DNA of 64,000 nucleotides from Candidozyma auris. Taxonomy: Eukaryota; Ascomycota; Pichiomycetes; Serinales; Metschnikowiaceae. The notes under the pieces were generated by a model. That model worked only from the letters and a program-made list of their open reading frames with translations. It was not told where the DNA came from and made no database searches. Shown piece by piece: positions 36,789 through 45,900 of this stretch (position 1 is the stretch's first letter; the number at the start of each line of letters is the position of its first letter). The translations under genes and the position numbers were made by a program. The stretch is taken from positions 372,001 to 436,000 of the forward strand of contig NC_072812.1 of assembly GCF_003013715.1 (NCBI RefSeq), given 5' to 3'.

Positions 36789-38510
36789 ATGGCGCCTGAC
36801 ATTGCCCCGAAAGGCAGCCGCCGAAGCAGGATGCTAAGCTCATTATACAATTACACCAGCGATTTAGCGGAAACTCACGCTGGGAAAAATCGAGGCATTG
36901 CTGCTGGCACAGCTGCGACACTTTTGGGGATGGGATTAGAACATGTCGAACGAACATCTGACGGTGGAATTCGAGCAAAAGATGGCAGCTTTGAGTACAC
37001 TGAAGAAGAGCTCGAGGCAGTGAGAGAAATGGCGCTGTCAGCCGAGGAACATCAGGCCAGAAAAGAACCCACTCACTTCATGGACAGATTCATGGAGCGC
37101 CTTGTGAGCCATACCGTTCCGCTGGATACTGGAGACTATGAAGAATTGAACAGCAGGATTAAAGATCCATCCAGAAAAAGTAAAGCTCCTTTGTCAATTC
37201 GTAAGCTTGCTTCCAATATGAAAAGATTGAGTGCCAAGATGGGGTTGTTCTTCAAGATTCAGTATGGATTGATTCATGTGATCACTTGGAAACAACCAAC
37301 TAAAACCATTTCTGTGTTGGTCATGTACACTGCCATCTGCGTATGGCCTCACCTAGTTGTGGCACTCCCATTGCTTGTGCTTTTGTTTGGGGTCATTGTA
37401 CCTGCTTACTTGCATCGTCATCCAAGAGACATTCCCGAGCTCGTGAAAGTAAAGCCAAGAGGACAATCACTTCTTGAATATTTCAATCAATCTGAGGATC
37501 AAAGCGTTGTGATGGATTTCATTGATGAGCATTCAGGGGACTTTTCCGATGACCTAATCCTGGTACAGTCATCGGCTACGATCTCCTCAGAGTACTCTAG
37601 GGCAACCTCAACCAACGAGTCCCATAGTGCATTTGCGCAGAAGGGCCTTGACGCTGCCGACACACTCTCCTCTGAGACGAGATCGAAATTTGTGAAGTCG
37701 CAGGTATCAACATTTATGAACATGAGAGACTTACAGAACCTCACTACAGACTTGCTCAATACCATGGATAACACCGAAAAAATCGCTACAGATGTTGTTG
37801 GTTTCAAGAATGAGAGACTCACGACATTCATATTCTACATATTGAGTGCCGTCACATCAATTGTACTTTTCGTTGGAAGATGGATCCCATGGAGAATCAT
37901 ATTTATTCAAGCCGGCTGGATCGGCATGATTATTTGCCATCCGAATGCGAAAAAGTATATTCAGGCACTCAAGAAGAGAAAAAGAGCACCGCCAGTGGAG
38001 GAAGATGACGAGGGTGAAGAGACGGAAGAAGAGGAAGAGAAACCAAAGAAGCTTCCACCTCACGAAACGTTTGATAGGCCAGATATCATTGTGGATGATC
38101 CACCCGAAGTTCGTGTAGTGGAGATTTACGAGTTGCAGATGCGCAACGTTCTCAAGCACGAGTGGAAGCTTTATGGCTACTCAAAGCGTCTATTCGACTT
38201 CAAAGATAAGGTCAGGGTTTCCGGGAAGAAGCCTCATGGAGTGGACTCTATTTCCAAAATTCTTCCACCCAAAGAATGGAAGTTTGACTTTGGATATGCC
38301 GGTAATTGGCTTGTGGACCGGAATCCACTGGCATACTTGAGGGATCGTGCAATTGATGTCACCCACTTGAAGATCAAGGAAGACGAGCACGAAGGCTGGA
38401 TTTATGACAAGCTTCCTGCTGCTCAGGATACTACCATAGAATTCAGAAGACGCCGGCTATACAGAGAGTGTTACAGGTATGCTCGCCCTGTAAACAATGC
38501 GATCATGTAA
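36789..38510 (+). CDS. Peroxin of the Pex28/Pex29 (Pex24) family
   Basis: A 573-residue membrane protein with a C-terminal dysferlin-type domain, as in Pex28 and Pex29, which control peroxisome number and separation at the ER-peroxisome interface. Hydrophobic segments lie near residues 170-205 and 345-385. The acidic stretch EEDDEGEETEEEEEK (about 400-415) precedes the dysferlin region, whose landmarks are VVEIYELQMRN, EWKLYGYSKRLFD, PPKEWKFDFGYAGNWLVD and DEHEGWIYDKL. The ATG at 36789 is chosen; the frame upstream opens only at a TTG. I cannot decide between Pex28 and Pex29, so no symbol is given. The gene lies about 4 kb from PXA2, another peroxisomal gene, probably by chance. Confidence 0.82.
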   Translation: MAPDIAPKGSRRSRMLSSLYNYTSDLAETHAGKNRGIAAGTAATLLGMGLEHVERTSDGGIRAKDGSFEYTEEELEAVREMALSAEEHQARKEPTHFMDRFMERLVSHTVPLDTGDYEELNSRIKDPSRKSKAPLSIRKLASNMKRLSAKMGLFFKIQYGLIHVITWKQPTKTISVLVMYTAICVWPHLVVALPLLVLLFGVIVPAYLHRHPRDIPELVKVKPRGQSLLEYFNQSEDQSVVMDFIDEHSGDFSDDLILVQSSATISSEYSRATSTNESHSAFAQKGLDAADTLSSETRSKFVKSQVSTFMNMRDLQNLTTDLLNTMDNTEKIATDVVGFKNERLTTFIFYILSAVTSIVLFVGRWIPWRIIFIQAGWIGMIICHPNAKKYIQALKKRKRAPPVEEDDEGEETEEEEEKPKKLPPHETFDRPDIIVDDPPEVRVVEIYELQMRNVLKHEWKLYGYSKRLFDFKDKVRVSGKKPHGVDSISKILPPKEWKFDFGYAGNWLVDRNPLAYLRDRAIDVTHLKIKEDEHEGWIYDKLPAAQDTTIEFRRRRLYRECYRYARPVNNAIM

Positions 38511-38672
38511 AGTGCGTCTTTTTTTGAGGCATATATATTTAAGTAGGCTGCAAAATTACCAAGAGCTGCGCACCCTTGGAAGTCTCCCACTACAGGACAC
38601 CCATACATTCTCACCTAAGGTGGTACGTACTATTTGCAAATCCAATCAAGGTTCATTACCATAAGGCGTCAA

Positions 38673-39719
38673 ATGGATAATTTTTCAAAAAAAGTTCGTG
38701 TGTTCGATGCCTTTCCCAAGGTAGCTCCCGAACATTCGGTCAGATCCTCGAGAGGAGGTCTCTCGTCCGTCTTTACCATCCTTTTTGGACTTTTCATCTT
38801 ATGGGTCCAAATTGGTGGGTTCCTCGGTGGGTACATCGACCGCCAATTTTCCGTGAACAGAGACATCCATCTGTCGCTTGACATCAACATCGATATGATT
38901 GTTGCCATGCCTTGTGATACACTAACGACCAATGTCATGGATTTGACCAGCGACAACTTTCTAGCGAACGAAGTACTCAATTTTGTGGGCGTGGATTTCT
39001 TCGTGCCACCTTACTTTAATATTAACAACGAAAACAATCACCATTCCAGTTCCAATTTGGATGAAGCGTTAGAGGGTTCGCTACGTGCAGAGTACGCTAT
39101 CAAGGGTCAGCATATCAATGTGGATGCTCCAGCATGCCATATATTTGGGTCGATTCCCGTGAACCAGGTCAAGGGTGAGTTTTTCGTTGCTCCAAAGGGA
39201 GCAGTGTTTCCACAGAGAAGGCGGATTCCCGAGAGCTCGTTTAATCTCTCACACGCTATCTTTGAGTTCTCCTATGGAGAGTTCTACCCGTTCATGGACA
39301 ACCCGTTAGACTTCACTGCCAAAGTGACGCTGGAGAAGAACCAGGTATATAATTACTACGCTAAGGTGGTGCCAACATTATATGAAAAAATTGGACTTGT
39401 GATTGATACGTATCAGTATGCTTTGACCGAGATCCATCATCCCGCCAGAGGCAGAGGCCTGGCACCACCAGGAATCTTCTTCTCTTATTCCTTCGAACCC
39501 ATCAAGCTCTCAATACGGGAGAAAAGAATATCCTTCTTCCAATTCGTGTCTCGAATTGCCACCATCCTCTCTGGCTTGTTTATCGTAGCAGGCTACTTCT
39601 ACAGGCTCTACGAAAAGCTTCTTGTGGTGCTTTTCGGAAAGCGTTATGTTGACAAAGGTAGGGAGAAGAAAGAAGGTGGTATCTTGGATCACGTTGTGCC
39701 TATAAAGAAAGACTTTTAA
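38673..39719 (+). CDS. ERV41: ER-Golgi COPII vesicle cargo receptor Erv41
   Basis: The 348-residue protein aligns from memory with Erv41 (352 residues in S. cerevisiae), which forms a complex with Erv46 that retrieves ER residents from early Golgi. Conserved parts include VFDAFPKVAPEH, RGGLSSVFTILFGLFILW (first membrane segment), a luminal GYIDRQFSVN and ININIDM-type strand, CHIFGSIPVNQVKGEF, HAIFEFSYGEFYPFMDNPLD and APPGIFFSYSFEP. The second membrane segment lies near residues 300-320. The cytosolic tail ends KKDF. The ATG at 38673 is used because the frame upstream begins at TTG. Erv46 would carry the luminal Cys pairs; their absence supports Erv41. Confidence 0.93.
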   Translation: MDNFSKKVRVFDAFPKVAPEHSVRSSRGGLSSVFTILFGLFILWVQIGGFLGGYIDRQFSVNRDIHLSLDINIDMIVAMPCDTLTTNVMDLTSDNFLANEVLNFVGVDFFVPPYFNINNENNHHSSSNLDEALEGSLRAEYAIKGQHINVDAPACHIFGSIPVNQVKGEFFVAPKGAVFPQRRRIPESSFNLSHAIFEFSYGEFYPFMDNPLDFTAKVTLEKNQVYNYYAKVVPTLYEKIGLVIDTYQYALTEIHHPARGRGLAPPGIFFSYSFEPIKLSIREKRISFFQFVSRIATILSGLFIVAGYFYRLYEKLLVVLFGKRYVDKGREKKEGGILDHVVPIKKDF

Positions 39720-40367
39720 TGAGGTTCGTGCCGGGTATCGGAGATAAACTCACCTTTGTGAGCCACAACATTGTTCATAGTTGTTCCCGGAATTTCTCGT
39801 CTAGGTAAGGGCCGCTCGCTAATGCAAGGTGGCTCCAATTTGTCTTCACGACGGGGCTAAGATATCTTCGAGACAGGTCTTCAAAGGTTTGTTGGGATAG
39901 ACGTACACTATTTCTCATCAATTACCTTTCTTTGGTAAACTTCGTTTCGGTCAGCTCTTATCATCCAGCCTGTGCTGCGAAGGGAGAATATGTGCAGCGG
40001 AATTTCTGCCTCGGGCGGACGAGGCGTAGCACGCGGCAAATATGGCAAAGTGGAGGTGGAATCGATTAAGTCAATATTATTTTGGGAGGATGAATGTCAT
40101 TTTCAATAAGAAGCCCTTGTCAAAATTCTGATAATTAAGCATTAAAATTCTCAAGTGGGAGACCTCGTCGGCTCTGCCTTCGCGCTGGCCTTCATCTATG
40201 GATTTTTTTTTTTCCGGGCTCTGACTACGGCGTTGACTATCTTGAAAACGGTTGCGCTTATATGAAGGATTTCCCCATCAATCCCCAGGCATTTTGTCCA
40301 GTCACCCACCCTTCACTAAGATCTCCCTTCTAGAACCAAAAAAAAGGGTAGAATATGCCTGGTAATA
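39720..40367. other. Promoter region of the second zinc-cluster gene
   Basis: 648 bp between tandem genes. It contains a T12 run near 40204 and an AATATTATTTTGGGAGG stretch near 40072. A six-codon upstream ORF overlaps the downstream start. No RNA gene seen. Confidence 0.45.
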
Positions 40368-40375
40368 ATGCCTGA
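40355..40375 (+). promoter_or_regulatory. Upstream ORF overlapping the start of the second Zn2Cys6 gene
   Basis: ATG at 40355 begins a six-codon peptide (MPGNNA) whose TGA (40373-40375) lies just past the main ATG at 40368, in a different frame. Ribosomes that use it would pass the main start, so translation could depend on leaky scanning. Alternatively the mRNA starts between the two ATGs. Confidence 0.5.
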
Positions 40376-42611
40376 TTCAACAAAGAAAAGAATAAAACGT
40401 TCTCGGTTGGGCTGCCACAGATGCAAAAAGCTCAAGATCAAGTGTTCCGAAGACAGACCGACGTGTACATCATGCTTGAAAGCTAACGCATCCTGCGACT
40501 ACAGTTTGAAACTTACGTGGGGTGGGAGACCTTATAAGAATGCTGAAAGACGAAAAGCATCTCAAGTACATGTCGTACCACCAAATTCAACAGATAAAAA
40601 GGGCGCATCGAAGCCGGGTGAGATAACGTTCGTCCCCAGCGCTTACGGCACTAGCGCTTCAAGCACGAAATCAGCTTCTCTAGATTCTCAACTTGCTGGA
40701 GCACAGCTGGAATCGGACAGTCGAAGTTTCCAAGGTCATTATGTGACAAGTGGCGTCTTCGTCTCGCCTAGCTTGGCGACTTCTATGTCCGCAACTTCGA
40801 GCAACAGGTCCGATTCTATGCAGAGTGATGAAGCCAAAGCGGAACCATACGAAGACAAGAATATTTCGACCCTCCTGCAAATGCCCGATATGAGCGATGT
40901 GGTGATACCAGATGAGCACCTCAATCACATACCTAGTATTTCTAATGGGGGAAGCCCTTCCTCGTTATCAGGGCTACTCAATCTAATGTCTCAGGACTTG
41001 ACAGACCATGTCGAACATATAGAAAGCCACGTTCGATCGGAGGATTTACCGCGGACATGGAAGCGAGATACGCCAGAAGAGTCGAACGCCTTGGTTAGGT
41101 CCCCTTCGTCGTCATACCTCAGTCCCCCAGTGTCCATGGGTAGTGATCCACTCCTGCGATACCATTCCTTATTGTCAAACCCTGCGATGGAAGAGGCGTC
41201 TCATGCATGGCAAAAGCTATACTCCATACCTGCTCAACTCACGCCACTTCCTGATATTCTACTGAAAGTCCCAAGCTATCGTGAGCTTTTGAGATTTTGG
41301 GTGGAGGTGGCCTCCAATGATTTGGTTCCAGCACCATCGCATCTCTACACTGATAATCCATTCAAAGTTTTGGTTCCTCAGATGGCTATGAGATACCCGG
41401 GAGTTCTTACTACTGTATTGGCATTTGCAGCTCGCTGGCGAAGTTGCTTGATGAATGACTTGGACGACTCAGATACCACGGAGCTTGTAGAACAACTCTT
41501 GAACCGATCATGCAATGAGCTCCTCAAGCAACTTCAGAACGAAAAAGAGGCCACTTCTGATGGCGCTTTGCTCACTGCATTGCTTCTCTCGTGCTACGAA
41601 GTTGTCAATTCAAACGACATTGATAAGCACAGAACACACACAATTGGCGCAAGTCAAATCGTTCTTGCTCGAAGCGCGTCCCAAGAAAGCCAAAGCACTT
41701 CACCATCTTCTGATGACTCGGATAGCTCAGATCGCTCACTTGCAATGGTCTTCCAGCGTGACGAAAGTAATAAAGCCTTTTTCTTGACAAGATGGTTCTT
41801 TTACGTCGATGTTTTGGGAGCCCTCTCGACTACGAGGGGCCAAGACAAGTACCTTAGGGGGTACAGAAATGGGTCTCATTATGCGCCGGTTGATACTTTG
41901 CAAATGCCTTTTGGCAACTCACACAATCTTGACCCAAAGGGCGATATCGATTTTTTCATGGGGTTTGATGCTCGGATTATTCCTCATCTCATCAACATAG
42001 CATTACTCATTCGTGAGGTCGAAAGACTAGAGAGCACTGCAGAGGATGAAGCTCTCTCACTTCCAGTATGGCTAGTGACAGCTGCTCTTGAAACTAAGGA
42101 GAAGCTCAATGAAACGCATACCGCAGGCGAAGCGAGAAGACAAGCCCAGACAGAGCGAAGCATCGATCACAAACTTCGCAAACACACTATACATCTGCAT
42201 CAAAGACAGAAGGGTATTGACGAGCTTCTTCAGCACGACAACACTCTTCGTGCTACTAACAAGTTATTTTATTGCATGGGCATGCTAAATCTATATCGAA
42301 GGGTGCTCAAAGTTCCGCGTAATTCGCCAATAGTTCAGGATCTTTCAAATACGATGGCGGACGTTTTACGATTCGGCGTGGAGGCCAGAAGCTCAGCTGA
42401 ACTATGTACTATATTTTGCCACTTCTGCGCTGGATGTGAACTATTAGACCCAGAACGAAGACAGGTCATTTATGAACGGCACACCTGGATGGCCCAGTCA
42501 GGCAACCGCAACGCCATTAAGAGTCTTCAAGTAATGAAACGCTGCTGGGAGACTGGTGAGGACTGGACCACCGCAGCCAATGTACTTGACATTGATCTCG
42601 TCTTAATGTAA
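40368..42611 (+). CDS. Zn2Cys6 fungal transcription factor
   Basis: A 747-residue regulator with a canonical CX2CX6CX6CX2CX6C zinc cluster at Cys16, 19, 26, 33, 36 and 43 (LGCHRCKKLKIKC...PTCTSCLKANASC). It is followed by the linker LKLTWGGRPYKN, seen in a subset of fungal zinc-cluster proteins. The middle part is Ser-rich and disordered (60-270). A fungal transcription-factor homology region covers about 290-700, with ALLTALLLSCYEVVNSND, FFLTRWFFYVDVLGALS and LFYCMGMLNLYRRVL. The target pathway cannot be read from sequence. The start is the second ATG of the region; the first belongs to an overlapping upstream ORF. Promoter length and that ORF suggest tight expression control. Confidence 0.85.
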   Translation: MPDSTKKRIKRSRLGCHRCKKLKIKCSEDRPTCTSCLKANASCDYSLKLTWGGRPYKNAERRKASQVHVVPPNSTDKKGASKPGEITFVPSAYGTSASSTKSASLDSQLAGAQLESDSRSFQGHYVTSGVFVSPSLATSMSATSSNRSDSMQSDEAKAEPYEDKNISTLLQMPDMSDVVIPDEHLNHIPSISNGGSPSSLSGLLNLMSQDLTDHVEHIESHVRSEDLPRTWKRDTPEESNALVRSPSSSYLSPPVSMGSDPLLRYHSLLSNPAMEEASHAWQKLYSIPAQLTPLPDILLKVPSYRELLRFWVEVASNDLVPAPSHLYTDNPFKVLVPQMAMRYPGVLTTVLAFAARWRSCLMNDLDDSDTTELVEQLLNRSCNELLKQLQNEKEATSDGALLTALLLSCYEVVNSNDIDKHRTHTIGASQIVLARSASQESQSTSPSSDDSDSSDRSLAMVFQRDESNKAFFLTRWFFYVDVLGALSTTRGQDKYLRGYRNGSHYAPVDTLQMPFGNSHNLDPKGDIDFFMGFDARIIPHLINIALLIREVERLESTAEDEALSLPVWLVTAALETKEKLNETHTAGEARRQAQTERSIDHKLRKHTIHLHQRQKGIDELLQHDNTLRATNKLFYCMGMLNLYRRVLKVPRNSPIVQDLSNTMADVLRFGVEARSSAELCTIFCHFCAGCELLDPERRQVIYERHTWMAQSGNRNAIKSLQVMKRCWETGEDWTTAANVLDIDLVLM

Positions 42612-42908
42612 CTACGGCTGTTTAGCCCTAAGTATTTTAATGGAAGAGGACCCACTGCTCCACTTGCAGCCACTTGCCTATTCTTTCGCGCAGCCGTCTC
42701 GTCTGCACTACACCGCGTAGGTACATCACCTCTGACTTTTTTGCAAGCCCATATCTGCTCGCATCCTCCCCGAAGAGGTCTGACGAGACTTGAGGCTAGT
42801 GGTTCTTTATTTAACTGTCCTTTGGATCATTCATCTTGCAAAACGACTGCATTGTAATCACTTGCAACTCATCTCTTTCATTCTAGACGACTGCTTGATT
42901 CATTCACC

Positions 42909-45900
42909 ATGGACCTGCCGTCCTTTAGGGAAGAGCTCATTGGAGACATCAGCAGAAGTCACAAGGAACCTGGGTCCTCTGCGCTTCAGTCAAGTGTTCT
43001 TATGAGATGTGTGAAGTTCCTTTCGCTGGATTTCATGGCCAATGAGCTTGACCTTTTTGCGAAGCAGGAGTATCAGCCCATTGCAGGGCATGCGTTAATC
43101 ATGTTCTCCTTTCCAGGTAAAACAAATACCACTGTGGAAGAAAGACTTGCACGGAGTGTCTCCTCAAGCATAGACAACGCTCGATGCTTTTACAAATGCT
43201 TGTCGGAGTTGAAACACCGCTTCGTGGTGTTGCGTCATATACCTGTTGCGCAAGTCAACCAATTTATAGAAATCGTCAACAGGTGGGTCGCGTCTCGTCT
43301 TCAAGTCAAGATTAAAGAAGGACTTGATGGTGTACTGGCATACGAGTGTTTACAAAATCCTACTCTTTTGCGGAACAACAAGGTTACACTCGACGTGGTC
43401 GTGAAGTATTATGTTGCCACTGTTACATCTGATCCAACGGAGATAGTTCCTGCTGCCATAATGTTGGCGATGGATGATGATAAGGAAAAGTTGAGTGTAG
43501 GGTTCCGTCTCATACACAACGCTTCTAACAAGAGTTTGGATCCACAGACCATCGATGAGTTCCACTTTCAACTATATCGCGTTCAAGACGCAAAGTATTT
43601 CACGCCGGCATTAGCTAAGCGATTCTGGTCATTGTGCGCTTACTTGTTCCGTGCTCTTGATACAGATCAGCTCAGGTCATTAATTTGCCCTCGTGATCTT
43701 GAGGAACAAAGTCAATATACACAGATCAGACTCTTCCCATTGATCCGTGTGCTTTTGAATAATATTCTAGCGCAAATGGATGTCACATTCATTGACCTTT
43801 TGAAGGTTCTTGATATTCTTTTATTGTCGCTCAAACAAGATTTTTGGGCCATTTCGGAGGGGACGCACTATCGAAATTTCACTGATGCCATTCTCCAAAG
43901 TCAGCTATATTCTCGTCTTCTACAGCAGGCTATTACAGAAGGTGAGCCTTCCAAGTTGCTGGAGTTGACTTCCTGGTTTCACGCCCTTCATCAGTCCTTG
44001 AACTCGTCCCAGAAGCAAGCAGCTGCATTGACCCTCAGCGATTTTTGTTTGCTGCATAAAATACCCAACACAAGTGCTACTAATCTCTTGTCGTCTACAT
44101 TTAATGTAGATTTATTGGCGAAATGTCGCGATGACCCGCTGTTTTACTTGAGATTGAGCGATGCTCGAAAGGTAGTGTCCAAGTATGCTGGTACATTTAT
44201 CAGTGCTGCAAAGAACGCATCGGGACCGAATTCAATGGAAATCAATCTTATCAGAGCATCGTTAACTTATGATGTCATGTTCACAGCCTACAACTCGTCT
44301 CAGCTTTCGAAGAATCAGATTCCTACTCTTTTAGATATCAACTCCTCGCTTTGGGAGGCTGTTCTACAGATACCGTTTAGGCTGACCTTCTTGGTCAACG
44401 CTTTAATACAGTCCTTGAGTGATGTCAATTCTATCATCGTATTCAAGCCGAAGAAGAATGAATCACCAAATAAAGATAAAGACTTGGAAGCAGCTATTAG
44501 CATGCACAACAAAGATGCTCGAAAGATCTGTACAAACGTTTCTGCATTGTTGGAGAAATTGGCTCTTACCGATCCTGATACAATGAGGGAGAGCTTAACA
44601 AATGCTTCTACTGCAATGGCGATATGGAGTTGCATTTTTTCACCTGAAACTAATCAGTCATCCTTGAACATATTATATCAAGTTTTTAATGCGGAAGGTC
44701 GTTTTGAGGCGATATGTGGTCTTTTGAGTCAATCCCTCAAGGATAATTTGGCTGCAATCGTTGCTTCTTTCGAAACTATCACAAAATTGAGGGTATTCGA
44801 GCCATGCCCAAAAGCTGTCAGAATCCTTATGGATGTTACAAATGCTCTCACAGACCCGCTTACGGGTATCCTAACCACTAGTCCAGAGTTTGCTACCGAC
44901 AGTACTCAGATTGTTCAACAGCTTTGGACTAGCAGCTGGCTGTTATTAGTCATGATCTATCAACTCACACTCATTTGGGCTTCAATGTATCACTTAACTG
45001 ACTTGATTGAGTTTACGCGAGATGTTCTTGACGTGAGCCATTCTCTTCTAGACTCCTTCAGGCCTCTCCTTGACTTTTTCGATGACCCTAGAGTGAGAGA
45101 AACTTTGTTTGGTAAGTTTTTGAAAGCATTTAACTACGTCATTGTGTGGCTTCGACTTGGTGATATGTCCCTTCTTAATTCGTGTGTAAATTTGGTTTTC
45201 AAAGGCTTCGATCTTGCAAAAGAAATGGGTGTTGATGTTGACAAAGAATTTCTCGCTACATTCGTTAAATATGGTGCAAGGGCCAAAAAGTTCAATAACA
45301 AGCTAACGGAGAAACAGAGAGAAGATGTTCTAGCAAAAGCAAGTGAGTTCGACAAAGAATTAGTGCGCTCCGTTGTTGAAGAAGCTCGTCGTCAACGTGC
45401 AGCTTCGAAAGAGATTCCATCGCAGCCTTCTCATGTTGATAAGGTAGCTGATAAAGGAGCGACGTATGCTTACCAATCAGGGAAACCAAAGCAGAGTAAG
45501 CAGCTGTTACTTACCAGATTTGGTGTCGTTTCCAAAGAGCCGCCTGTTGCTCCTGCTCCTCCGAAGCCATTCAAGTCCAATAATTTGGAAGCTATCCGAA
45601 ACGAGCTTAAGAACAACCGTACCCCTCAGAAGCCAGCAGCAGCCCCTGCTCCTCCTAGACCAGCAGGATTCAATAGTAAAAGAGCCCCTGTCGTGGGACG
45701 GTCTCTCAATACTCTCCGTCAAACGGGTCGCGATTCGGATTCTTCAGAAGATGAGGATGAAGATATCGATACTTCAGATCTATTCCTAGACTCCAAGAAG
45801 AAGGCGAAAATCACCGAGTTGGATATCAATGGCAACCCGGTCGCCAAGGTGGCTCAGAGAAAGAAGGCCGAGCAGGATCGCCGTGACGAAGAGAGAATGA

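Noticed and set aside
30427..38510. Peroxisome gene cluster (PXA2 and PEX28/29)
   Set aside because: Unrelated genes lie between them and nothing suggests shared regulation.
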